Assembly: GCA_937907585.1 (NCBI GenBank)
Contig: CALCVH010000056.1
Span: 1-25,876, forward strand
Direction of reading: 5' to 3'
Length of the DNA stretch: 25,876 nt
Origin: an uncultured Bacillota bacterium
GTDB lineage: Bacteria; Bacillota_I; Bacilli_A; Izemoplasmatales; UBA1188
Shown one piece after another: positions 1-6,733 of this stretch (position 1 is its first letter; each line of letters opens with the position of its first letter). Below the pieces are notes generated by a model. That model was not told where the DNA came from. It searched no databases and saw nothing but the letters and a program-made list of their open reading frames with translations. The translations under genes and the position numbers were made by a program.

Positions 1-136
1 TGGTAACTTCATTTTGAGTAGTTTCAATAGTAGAATTGGTTTCTTCTATAATAGATGATGTAGTTTTTTTACTACATGCGGATAAACTAATTGATATTAA
101 TAAAAGAATTGATGTTAATAATATTTTTTTGAACAT
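1..136 (-). CDS. Putative lipoprotein, N-terminal part (runs off the left edge)
   Basis: Reading leftward from an ATG at 136, 45 codons are open to the window edge. The first 21 residues form a lipoprotein signal peptide: MFKK, a Leu/Ile/Ser-rich core, then the lipobox LSAC with the lipidated Cys at residue 21. A Ser/Thr/Glu-rich linker typical of surface lipoproteins follows. A GAGGT ribosome-binding site lies 7 nt upstream of the start, and a good promoter is further upstream at 155-183. The mature domain lies outside the window, so no function can be given. Export and anchoring to the outer face of the membrane are inferred from the signal peptide. It is transcribed divergently from the M-box/mgtE unit. 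Confidence 0.75.
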   Translation of the reverse strand, partial: MFKKILLTSILLLISISLSACSKKTTSSIIEETNSTIETTQNEVT

Positions 137-154
137 AGAAAATACCTCAAAATT

Positions 155-183
155 AGTATATCAATTTTATAGTGTTTAATCAA
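155..183 (-). promoter_or_regulatory. Promoter of the left-edge lipoprotein gene
   Basis: On the minus strand, TTGATT (178-183) and TATACT (155-160) are separated by exactly 17 bp. The lipoprotein start codon is about 20 bp downstream. Only 7 bp separate this -35 box from the -35 box of the divergent M-box promoter. Confidence 0.65.
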
Positions 184-190
184 TTTATTA

Positions 191-219
191 TTGATTATTT
201 ACTTTTTGGGCTCTATAAT
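191..219 (+). promoter_or_regulatory. Promoter of the M-box/mgtE transcript
   Basis: TTGATT (191-196) and TATAAT (214-219) have a 17-bp spacer. The predicted transcription start is near 226, which puts the first base of the RNA at the 5' edge of the riboswitch aptamer. Confidence 0.75.
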
Positions 220-225
220 AAAAGT

Positions 226-382
226 GGCGGTAGGTGAGGCTACCGAAAGGATAAGGGTTATTGCCGCAAAGCTATGGAGACATAGTTCGTTGGTTTGAAT
301 AGTTTGGATCGATTCAAGGTCCAAAATAATATAACTTCATCGCCTTTCGATGCTGAAGCTTGAAACGTATAATATGATTATT
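226..382 (+). promoter_or_regulatory. M-box (ykoK-type) magnesium riboswitch aptamer
   Basis: The leader has the conserved M-box core: a hairpin GGTAG-GTGAG-GCTACC at about 229-244 containing the family hallmark TAGGTGAGGCT, then GGATA, a TTGCCGC segment, and the 3' segment TGCTGAAGCTT at 351-361. It sits directly between a promoter and mgtE, the classic target. The M-box senses Mg2+ directly and shuts off transporter synthesis when Mg2+ is plentiful. A terminator follows at 383-413, so control is probably by transcription attenuation. GAAG at 355-358 can pair with CUUC of the terminator's left arm and is a plausible antiterminator. GGCGG at the RNA 5' end (226-230) is also complementary to CCGCC (386-390). 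The exact 3' boundary is approximate. Confidence 0.85.
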
Positions 383-413
383 CTTCCGCCAAAATGGAAG
401 TATTTTTATTTTT
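383..413 (+). terminator. Attenuator terminator of the M-box leader
   Basis: CTTCC (383-387) pairs with GGAAG (396-400), followed by a U-rich tract at 401-413. It ends just before the mgtE ribosome-binding site, as expected for a riboswitch expression platform. Confidence 0.7.
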
Positions 414-426
414 AAGGGGGTTCAAT

Positions 427-1812
427 ATGGATTTCGAAATGGATAATGAGATTCTAAAGCTGATTCAAGATGAAAGCTTATCTGATGAAGAACTACGTAA
501 TAGGTTGAGTCAATATCATGAATCTGATATCGCTGATGTTGTTTCTAATTTAGATGAAGAAGAACAAAAAAAGCTGTTCGCAAGATTAACCGTTGATGAG
601 ATAGGTGAATTACTAACGTATTTTGAATCTCCAGAAGAAGTCATTGAAGAATTAGATCCATCAGTTGCGGCTGATATCGTCGAAACAATGGACGTTGACG
701 ATGCGATTGACGTATTAGAAGATGTCGATGAAGATGTAGCACATGATATCATCAGCCAGATGGAAGAAGAATCCAGACAGGATATCGAACTCATTCAAAA
801 ATTTGATGATGATGAAATTGGTTCTAAGATGACAACAAACTTCATCACATTAAAATCTTCATATTCTATAAAAGAAGCGATGCGTGCTCTTGTTAAAGAA
901 GCGCCAGAAAATGATAATATCTATAACTTGTTTGTTCTTGATGATAAAGATAAATATTATGGAACAATCAAATTAAAAGATTTAATCATCGCTAGAGAAG
1001 GATCTCCTTTAGAAAGCATCACTCATACGGAGTATCCAACCTTATCAGCGCATGATAAAGTTGAAGATGTTATTAATGAAATAAAAAATATTGATCTAGA
1101 TTATATTCCAGTTTTATCAGAAGATGAAAGAATATTAGGCGTCATCACTTCTCAAGATATCATCGAAACAGTCGATGAAGAAATGACAGAAGACTACGTT
1201 AAGTTCGCGGCTGTCGATGAAGAAGCAGATACATCAGATACTTTGTGGCAGTCTGTTAGAAGAAGATTCCCTTGGCTTGCGATGTTGTTAGTATTAGATA
1301 TATTAACATCTACAGTATTATCAGGTTTTTCTGGCATAATTGCGGTTTTACCTGCGTTGGTACTGTTCCAATCTTGGATTCTTGATACTGGTGGTAACGC
1401 TGGTACACAATCACTAGCCTTAACAATTAGATCAATCACTGCTAACCAAATAACTAAAAAGACATTTGGTAAATATTTCTTAAAAGAATTCCTTACTGGA
1501 TTATTAAATGGAATAATAGTCGGTGCGGCAGGATTTGTAGTTTCTTTCTCTTTCCTATTAATATCTAAGAACTTTGTAACACCAGATGGAACGACTATTA
1601 CTCAAATAACCGCATCTATGATAGTTGGATTATCATTGTTTGTTGCGATACCTTTCACATCACTAGCTGGACTATTTATTCCATTACTATTTAAAGCGAT
1701 TCACGTTGACCCTGCAGTCGCATCTGGTCCATTAATCACTACTTTATCTGATATGTTTGGCGTTGCGATATATTATTCGCTCGCAATGGCTTTATTCGCC
1801 GCTATATTATAA
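427..1812 (+). CDS. mgtE: Magnesium transporter MgtE
   Basis: MgtE is a dimeric Mg2+ channel of the cytoplasmic membrane, gated by Mg2+ bound to its cytosolic domains. This 461-aa protein has the usual order. An acidic MgtE-N superhelical domain (about 20-125) is full of Asp/Glu. A pair of CBS domains (about 135-255) follows, then a membrane domain of about five helices (about 285-461). The signature GGNAGTQSLAL lies in the membrane part. The ATG at 427 is chosen because AAGGGGG lies 6 nt upstream. An in-frame ATG at 394 falls inside the attenuator hairpin and has no ribosome-binding site. The M-box upstream implies synthesis is induced when intracellular Mg2+ falls. The PHP gene starts 2 nt after the stop and is probably co-transcribed. 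Confidence 0.95.
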   Translation: MDFEMDNEILKLIQDESLSDEELRNRLSQYHESDIADVVSNLDEEEQKKLFARLTVDEIGELLTYFESPEEVIEELDPSVAADIVETMDVDDAIDVLEDVDEDVAHDIISQMEEESRQDIELIQKFDDDEIGSKMTTNFITLKSSYSIKEAMRALVKEAPENDNIYNLFVLDDKDKYYGTIKLKDLIIAREGSPLESITHTEYPTLSAHDKVEDVINEIKNIDLDYIPVLSEDERILGVITSQDIIETVDEEMTEDYVKFAAVDEEADTSDTLWQSVRRRFPWLAMLLVLDILTSTVLSGFSGIIAVLPALVLFQSWILDTGGNAGTQSLALTIRSITANQITKKTFGKYFLKEFLTGLLNGIIVGAAGFVVSFSFLLISKNFVTPDGTTITQITASMIVGLSLFVAIPFTSLAGLFIPLLFKAIHVDPAVASGPLITTLSDMFGVAIYYSLAMALFAAIL

Positions 1813-1814
1813 TT

Positions 1815-2636
1815 ATGAAATGCGATTTACATTTTCATTCTATCTGTTCAGATGGAATGCTGTCTATTGAAGAATTAATAGATAGAGTTAAAGATAAAAA
1901 ATTGGATATGGCTTGCCTAACTGATCATGACACTATTATGGGATCAGATGAGTTTGTAAGGCTCGCTAAAGAAAACGGGATAATATCATATCCCGCTCTT
2001 GAACTTTCAACATATTCTAATGGTGAATCTATACACGTTCTTGGATATTTTAAATCTATTGATAAAATTAGTGATGAATTTAAACAATATCTAATTTCAA
2101 TGAAAGAACAAAGAGATAATAGGATGAGAGAACTAGTTAACAATATTAATCATCTATATGGATTTGATATAGATTTTGATGAGATTGTTAAACTCCATCC
2201 TAATATGCTTGAAAGACCGCATCTCGCAGAAGCGATATCTAAAAAAACAGGTGAATCATTTAAAACAATATTTGAAAAGTACATTGGTGATAAATGTCCT
2301 GGTTATATTCCATCTACTAAGTTACCTACAAAAGATGGAATTGATATGATTCATAAAGCGGGCGGTTTAGCGATTCTCGCTCATCCATATCAATATACTA
2401 AAAATGATCAATACGAACTAATTAATTTAGGAGTTGATGGCGTTGAAGTATTCTATTTCCCTGCGGCGCCTAAAAAATATAAAAAATATAAGAAGTACTG
2501 TGAAAAACATAATTTATTAATGACTGGTGGATCTGATTTCCATAAAGAACTAGATTATAAACATTCATTTATTGGTAGTTATGACTATGGAAGTCCTTAT
2601 TCAGAAGAATTAATAAAAAGAATTGAAGAATTGTAA
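1815..2636 (+). CDS. PHP-domain metal-dependent phosphoesterase (TrpH/YciV-like)
   Basis: 273 aa. The PHP metal-site motifs are visible in order: LHFHS (H6, H8) with D13, TDHD (D37, H38, D39), E63, the LAHP motif near residue 190, and GGSDFH near the C-terminus. These ligands build the trinuclear metal site of PHP phosphoesterases. Stand-alone proteins of this length and layout include bacterial 3',5'-nucleotide bisphosphate phosphatase/RNase AM (YciV/TrpH). That substrate is a family-level guess. The gene starts 2 nt after mgtE with no clear ribosome-binding site, so translational coupling to mgtE is likely, and a terminator follows immediately. Nothing in the sequence links it functionally to Mg2+ transport, except that the enzyme needs divalent metals. 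Confidence 0.85.
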   Translation: MKCDLHFHSICSDGMLSIEELIDRVKDKKLDMACLTDHDTIMGSDEFVRLAKENGIISYPALELSTYSNGESIHVLGYFKSIDKISDEFKQYLISMKEQRDNRMRELVNNINHLYGFDIDFDEIVKLHPNMLERPHLAEAISKKTGESFKTIFEKYIGDKCPGYIPSTKLPTKDGIDMIHKAGGLAILAHPYQYTKNDQYELINLGVDGVEVFYFPAAPKKYKKYKKYCEKHNLLMTGGSDFHKELDYKHSFIGSYDYGSPYSEELIKRIEEL

Positions 2637-2663
2637 AAAAGCACTACAAAAAAGTGCTTTTTT
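2635..2663 (+). terminator. Terminator after the mgtE-PHP unit
   Basis: AAAAAAGCACT (2635-2645) pairs with AGTGCTTTTTT (2653-2663) around a 7-nt loop. It is a strong rho-independent terminator overlapping the PHP stop codon. Confidence 0.85.
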
Positions 2664-2680
2664 ACTTTAAAATTATATTA

Positions 2681-2699
2681 ACGCAACCGATAGTTGCGT
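2681..2699. promoter_or_regulatory. Perfect 7-bp dyad upstream of the XRE regulator gene
   Basis: ACGCAAC (2681-2687) and GTTGCGT (2693-2699) are exact inverted repeats around CGATA. No T-tract follows, so it is not a terminator. It lies 92 bp before the regulator's start, upstream of a TATAAT at 2742-2747 that has no good -35 box. It is a candidate operator, possibly for autoregulation. Confidence 0.4.
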
Positions 2700-2772
2700 A
2701 AATGAAAAGCAGAATTGGTAGTATACGTCACGATTAAAATGTATAATTAGGTCAGTAAAAAGGAGAAAAGTT

Positions 2773-3417
2773 ATGAATATTGAAATCGCGAACCGTTTAG
2801 TTGAATTAAGAAAGAAAAATGGATTATCACAAGAGGAACTAGCTGATAAACTAGGACTATCAAGACAAGCAGTATCAAAATGGGAAAGAGCTGAATCAAG
2901 TCCTGATACAGATAATCTAATATGCTTAGCTAAATTATATAATATGTCATTAGATGATCTATTAAATACTGATGAATCAGTAGATGAAATAGCTAGAAAT
3001 GTTAAAGAACAAGAAGAAACAAAAATAAACTACGTCGATGAAGATGATGATGAAGACGATGATGACGATGAAGATGGTCCAGTTCCTAGATGGGAATATG
3101 CTATTGCAGGATGTTTATCAGTTAGTTGTGTAATTATTTATTTAATACTCGGATTCTTGTTTGAATGGGGATGGAGAGTTGGATGGGTAATCTTTTTACT
3201 TATTCCTGTTATACCATCAATCTTCTCTGCGTTTAGGAAGAAAAGATTCACTGAATTCTTATACCCTGTATTTGTGACATTTATATTTTTATTAGTAGGT
3301 ATGGCTTTTAATATCTGGCATCCTACTTGGATATTGTTTGTTACAATTCCTGTTTTCTATACAATATTTGGTTCTATTGATACAGCGAATAAGGATAAAT
3401 TAAACAAAGACAAATAA
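2773..3417 (+). CDS. XRE-family regulator with C-terminal membrane domain
   Basis: 214 aa. Residues about 5-62 are a textbook Cro/C1-type helix-turn-helix, with the recognition-helix core LSRQAVSKWERAESSPDTDN. A charged linker follows with an unbroken Asp/Glu run at about 89-101. The C-terminal half (about 105-205) is hydrophobic, with about four membrane helices. Such membrane-anchored XRE proteins are common in Firmicutes, where the membrane part probably senses or sequesters. The ligand and targets are unknown. The ribosome-binding site is AAGGAG, 7 nt upstream of the ATG. The gene stands alone between two terminators, which fits a self-regulated locus. Confidence 0.85.
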   Translation: MNIEIANRLVELRKKNGLSQEELADKLGLSRQAVSKWERAESSPDTDNLICLAKLYNMSLDDLLNTDESVDEIARNVKEQEETKINYVDEDDDEDDDDDEDGPVPRWEYAIAGCLSVSCVIIYLILGFLFEWGWRVGWVIFLLIPVIPSIFSAFRKKRFTEFLYPVFVTFIFLLVGMAFNIWHPTWILFVTIPVFYTIFGSIDTANKDKLNKDK

Positions 3418-3423
3418 TTATAA

Positions 3424-3441
3424 TAAAACAAAGTTTGTTTT
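3424..3441 (+). terminator. Weak terminator-like hairpin after the XRE gene
   Basis: AAACAAA and TTTGTTT flank a single G and run into TTTTT just after the regulator's stop codon. The stem is A/T-only apart from one pair, so it is a weak terminator at best. Confidence 0.35.
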
Positions 3442-3489
3442 TAATGCCTTCAGTACTTGTTTTTAATCAATATAAATGTGTAAAAAAAT

Positions 3490-3531
3490 GCAAATAAAAT
3501 GCTATTTACTTTACAAATACATTTTATTTGC
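3490..3531. repeat. Long perfect hairpin/dyad in front of the dinJ-like gene
   Basis: GCAAATAAAATG (3490-3501) is exactly inverted as CATTTTATTTGC (3520-3531). After a bulged C, TATTT (3503-3507) also pairs with AAATA (3515-3519), leaving a 7-nt loop. A possible promoter, TTTACA (3510-3515), 18 bp, TTCAAT (3534-3539), overlaps the right half. The dyad therefore covers the -35 region, as expected for an operator bound by the RelB/DinJ-type product of the next gene. It could instead act as a terminator for the upstream gene. Confidence 0.55.
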
Positions 3532-3562
3532 TGTTCAATGATAGAAAAAGGAGGTAAACAAA

Positions 3563-3835
3563 ATGAATAACATTTCCAGTGTAAGCTTCCGCATTGACAC
3601 AAATCTCAAAAATCAAGCAGACACGCTTTTCGCTTCTTTAGGTCTAAATATGACCGCTGCCTTTAATATGTTCCTTCGCCAATCTGTAAGAGAGGGAAGA
3701 ATTCCTTTCGAAGTTACTATCAACACTCCAAATAGAGATACTGTTGCTGCACTGATCGAAACTCTTCAGTTAGCTAATGATCCAACAACAAAAATATATA
3801 ACGTTGAGGACGCTTTAATTGAATTAAATAAATGA
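3563..3835 (+). CDS. dinJ: RelB/DinJ-family antitoxin (type II TA)
   Basis: 90 aa. The N-terminal half (about 4-50) is the ribbon-helix-helix of RelB/DinJ antitoxins: FRIDTNLKNQADTLFASLGL followed by a helix containing AAFNMFLRQ and the family-typical EGRIPFEV. The C-terminal 35 residues are the toxin-binding tail. DinJ-type proteins neutralise YafQ ribosome-dependent mRNA interferases and repress their own promoter. A near-perfect AAAGGAGG ribosome-binding site lies 8 nt upstream. The stop overlaps the toxin start (ATGA), the normal dinJ-yafQ arrangement, but the toxin is broken. The antitoxin frame is intact. CGC and CTT codons and a locally higher GC content than its neighbours suggest acquisition by transfer. 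Confidence 0.9.
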   Translation: MNNISSVSFRIDTNLKNQADTLFASLGLNMTAAFNMFLRQSVREGRIPFEVTINTPNRDTVAALIETLQLANDPTTKIYNVEDALIELNK

Positions 3836-3966
3836 GCAAGTAGGTAATTTGGACCAATCAATTTAAGAAAGACTACAAGATTGCTATGAAACGAGGTCTT
3901 CCTATCGAAAAACTGGATAATGTAATTAGACTACTCCCTAATTGGGAGTTTTATTATGCTTGTTAA
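3832..3966 (+). pseudogene. yafQ: YafQ-type mRNA interferase toxin, remnant
   Basis: The frame opening with the ATGA overlap reads MSK, then TAG at 3841-3843, then VIWTNQFKKDYKIAMKRGLP and IEKLDNVIRLL. This is the unmistakable N-terminal third of YafQ (about 90 aa when whole). Two lesions are present: the in-frame amber codon at position 4, where the family has Tyr, and loss of everything after about residue 36, where the frame runs into a terminator and stops at 3966. The catalytic His/Asp/Arg residues of YafQ are in the missing C-terminal half, so the product cannot be toxic. TAG serves as an ordinary stop elsewhere in this window, so recoding is unlikely. This leaves dinJ as an orphan antitoxin gene. 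Confidence 0.85.
3933..3957 (+). terminator. Terminator at the end of the dinJ/yafQ remnant
   Basis: ACTCCC (3933-3938) pairs with GGGAGT (3944-3949) around a 5-nt loop, followed by TTTATTAT. It lies inside the yafQ remnant, exactly where homology ends, so a deletion appears to have joined toxin coding sequence to a pre-existing terminator. Confidence 0.75.
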
Positions 3967-4039
3967 TATACACCATTATATTTTCTTTTTGTTATATATC
4001 TACTTCCTATAAAATATTTTTTATGATAAAATCATAAAT

Positions 4040-5338
4040 ATGGATAGAATTGTAAATGTAATTGGCGCTGGACTTGCAGGATGTGAAGCATCTTATCAAT
4101 TAGCTAAAAGGGGAATAAAAGTTCGCCTTTTTGAAATGAAAAAATATAAGAAGAGCCCAGCTCATAAAATGGATAGCTTTGCTGAACTTGTTTGCAGCAA
4201 CTCTTTTAGATCATCTGATATTAAAAACGCTGTTGGATTATTAAAAGAAGAATTAAAAATGATGGATTCATTAATTATTAGAGCGGCATTAAATACTCAA
4301 GTATCCGCTGGAGCATCACTATCAGTTGATAGAGTGTTATTTAGTGAATATGTCACAAATGAAATAAAGAATAATTCACTAATTGAAGTTATAGATAAAG
4401 AAGTTGATTCTATATTAGATGGACCAACAATAATCTGTTCTGGTCCATTAACTAGCGAGCCTTTATCAAATGCATTAAAAGAATTTATAGGTGATGATTA
4501 CCTTTATTTCTTTGATGCGATTGCGCCAGTTGTATTAAAAGATTCAATAAACTTTGATAAAGCATATTATAAATCTAGATGGGATAAGGGAGAAGCTGAT
4601 TATATCAACTGTCCATTCACTAAAGAAGAATACATAAATTGGTATAATGAATTAATTAAACTAGAATCTGTTGAATCACATGATTTTGAAATAAAAGTAT
4701 TTGAAGGATGCATGCCTTTTGAAGAGATGGCCAAAAGAGGCTTAGATACATTAAGGTATGGTCCAATGAAACCAGTTGGACTTCATTATAATGGTTTAAA
4801 ACCATACGCTGTTGTTCAATTAAGAGAAGATAATCTTCAAAAGACTATGTACAATATCGTAGGATTTCAAACAAAACTTAAATACGCTAGCCAAGACAAG
4901 ATTATTAGAATGATTCCAGGACTAGAAAACGCGGAGATTGTTAGACATGGTGAAATGCATAGAAATACATTTATTAACGCTCCTAAAGTAATAAATAATT
5001 ATTATCAAACAAAGAAGAGAGAAGATTTATTTATCGCTGGACAATTAGCTGGTGTTGAAGGATATGTAGAATCTACCGCATCAGGTTTAATTGCGGGTAT
5101 CAATATGGCGAGATACTTAAATGATAAAGAATTATTAGCTTTCCCTAGAACAACTTCTATGGGCTCACAAGCTTACTATATTAGCCATGTGAACGCTAGT
5201 GATTTCCAACCGATGAACGTCAATTATGGTATATTTTTAGATCTTCCAGTGGATGTAAAAAAGAATGAAAGAAAAATGGCTTATGTAGATAGAGCATTAA
5301 AGGATTTAAAATTATTTAAAGATGAGTTCAAGGAATAA
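4040..5338 (+). CDS. trmFO: tRNA (uracil-54-C5)-methyltransferase, folate/FAD-dependent
   Basis: TrmFO makes ribothymidine at position 54 of tRNA using methylene-tetrahydrofolate and reduced FAD. It is the Gram-positive alternative to SAM-dependent TrmA. The 432-aa length is typical. The dinucleotide-binding start VIGAGLAGCEA (7-17) binds FAD. C52 in LVCSNSFRS and C224 in FEGCMPFEEMAKRG match the two functional cysteines of the family, and GVEGYVESTASGLIAGINMA near the C-terminus is a signature. No ribosome-binding site precedes the ATG. A TATGATAAAAT block ends 7 nt before it, so the mRNA may be nearly leaderless. It overlaps or abuts xerC, and trmFO-xerC (gid-codV) synteny is classic in Firmicutes. 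Confidence 0.95.
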   Translation: MDRIVNVIGAGLAGCEASYQLAKRGIKVRLFEMKKYKKSPAHKMDSFAELVCSNSFRSSDIKNAVGLLKEELKMMDSLIIRAALNTQVSAGASLSVDRVLFSEYVTNEIKNNSLIEVIDKEVDSILDGPTIICSGPLTSEPLSNALKEFIGDDYLYFFDAIAPVVLKDSINFDKAYYKSRWDKGEADYINCPFTKEEYINWYNELIKLESVESHDFEIKVFEGCMPFEEMAKRGLDTLRYGPMKPVGLHYNGLKPYAVVQLREDNLQKTMYNIVGFQTKLKYASQDKIIRMIPGLENAEIVRHGEMHRNTFINAPKVINNYYQTKKREDLFIAGQLAGVEGYVESTASGLIAGINMARYLNDKELLAFPRTTSMGSQAYYISHVNASDFQPMNVNYGIFLDLPVDVKKNERKMAYVDRALKDLKLFKDEFKE

Positions 5339-5345
5339 TAAACTG

Positions 5346-6239
5346 ATGGAAGATTTTCTATCCTATCTAAGATATGAAAAGAGATATTCAGAAAATACCA
5401 TAACTGCATATAAGAACGATATAGATCATTTTATATCGTTTTTAGACAATGAAGATTTTGGTGATTTTGATGAAATCAGCCATAAGGTTGCGGAATTCTA
5501 TCTATCTAGCTTAATGGATGATTATACTCCAAAATCTATTCAAAGAAAGGTTTCATCATTAAAAACGATGTATTCATATTATGTTGATATATTAAAAGAA
5601 TTTGATAATCATCCATTTAGGAATATCGCATTACCTAAGGTTGAAAAAAGACTTCCTAAATTCATATATGAAGATGAGATTAAAGAATTCTTTAACTCTA
5701 TCGATACATCTACTGATAGAGGAAAAAGAGATAAATTAATATTTGAACTATTATATGGAAGTGGACTACGTGTATCGGAACTCACAGGTCTTAGAATAAA
5801 AGACATTAATCTTAATCAGAAAATAATAGTTGTTCATGGTAAGGGTTCTAAAGACAGAATTGTCCCTATGAGCAATGAAACTAGAAATGAATTAGAAATA
5901 TATTTATTACAGTCAAGACCAGTGTTATTATCTAAATCTAGTGATTTAGAAAATGATCATGTATTCTTAAATTTTAAAGGAACTACTCTTACATCTAGAG
6001 GAGTAAGAGATATCTTAGATAGATTGATTAAAGAATCATCATCTACATTAAGAGTCTCGCCTCATACATTTAGGCACTCCTTCGCAACAAGACTTCTTAA
6101 TAATGGTATGGATGTTAGAATGGTCCAAGAACTTCTTGGACACTCAAACTTATCTACCACTCAAATATATACTAAGATTTCTAAAGAGAGTTTGATTAAC
6201 CAATATAAAAAATCTTTCCCAAAAGGAGAGAATAAATGA
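5346..6239 (+). CDS. xerC: Tyrosine recombinase XerC/XerD type
   Basis: This is a site-specific recombinase that resolves chromosome dimers at dif. From the ATG at 5346 it is 297 aa, the usual Xer length. An N-terminal SAM-like core-binding domain (about 1-80) is followed by the catalytic domain. All catalytic residues are visible: Arg in GSGLRVSEL, Lys in HGKGSKD, His and Arg in HTFRHSF, His in LLGHSN, and the nucleophile Tyr in IYTK. An in-frame ATG at 5322 inside trmFO would add 8 residues but has no ribosome-binding site. AAGGA lies 11 nt before 5346, so the choice is moderately secure. XerC rather than XerD is inferred from its position after trmFO. The stop overlaps rlmH by ATGA. Confidence 0.9.
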   Translation: MEDFLSYLRYEKRYSENTITAYKNDIDHFISFLDNEDFGDFDEISHKVAEFYLSSLMDDYTPKSIQRKVSSLKTMYSYYVDILKEFDNHPFRNIALPKVEKRLPKFIYEDEIKEFFNSIDTSTDRGKRDKLIFELLYGSGLRVSELTGLRIKDINLNQKIIVVHGKGSKDRIVPMSNETRNELEIYLLQSRPVLLSKSSDLENDHVFLNFKGTTLTSRGVRDILDRLIKESSSTLRVSPHTFRHSFATRLLNNGMDVRMVQELLGHSNLSTTQIYTKISKESLINQYKKSFPKGENK

Positions 6240-6709
6240 TTAGAATTATAACGGTAGGTAAGATTAAAGAAGATTATCTAAAAAGTGCGATAGCTGAGTA
6301 TTCAAAAAGGTTATCAAGGTTTACTAAACTTGAAATAATAGAATTAAAAGATGAAATTATTCCAGAAAGTCCAAGTGATGGAATAATAGAAAAGACAAAA
6401 GAGATAGAAGGAAATTCAATATTATCTAAAATCAAGGACGATTATGTAATAGCGTTAGATTTAAAGGGAGAGATGATAGATAGTATAGAATTCTCTAAAA
6501 AGATAGAACAGCTGAATTCTAAAGGAATATCTAAGATTACATTCGTTATAGGTGGCTCTTTAGGATTATCAAAAGAAGTGCTTAAAAGAGCGGATTATAA
6601 GTTGTCTTTTTCAAAGATGACTTTCCCTCATCAATTGTTTAGAGTTATTTTGTTAGAACAGATATATAGAGCTTACAAAATAATGAATAATGAAACGTAT
6701 CATAAATAA
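6236..6709 (+). CDS. rlmH: 23S rRNA (pseudouridine-1915-N3)-methyltransferase RlmH
   Basis: A small SPOUT-fold methyltransferase that methylates pseudouridine 1915 of 23S rRNA on assembled ribosomes. At 157 aa it is almost exactly the family length. The SAM-binding trefoil knot motif FVIGGSLGLS (about 103-112) and the C-terminal signature SFSKMTFPHQLFRVILLEQI with RAYKI and a terminal YHK are all intact. The start overlaps the xerC stop by 4 nt (ATGA) and AAAGGAG lies just upstream, so the two are translationally coupled. The rnfC gene begins 24 bp later with no terminator between, so rnf transcription may partly read through from trmFO-xerC-rlmH. Confidence 0.97.
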   Translation: MIRIITVGKIKEDYLKSAIAEYSKRLSRFTKLEIIELKDEIIPESPSDGIIEKTKEIEGNSILSKIKDDYVIALDLKGEMIDSIEFSKKIEQLNSKGISKITFVIGGSLGLSKEVLKRADYKLSFSKMTFPHQLFRVILLEQIYRAYKIMNNETYHK

Positions 6710-6733
6710 GAATATAAAAAGCGAGGAATTACG

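Noticed and set aside
394..426. Upstream in-frame ATG for mgtE, adding 11 residues
   Set aside because: It lies in the attenuator stem-loop and its T-tract, with no ribosome-binding site. AAGGGGG serves the ATG at 427.
3841..3843. TAG in the yafQ frame as a recoded amino acid
   Set aside because: TAG terminates rnfC, rnfB, rluB and cmk in this window, no recoding element is visible, and the toxin is truncated anyway.
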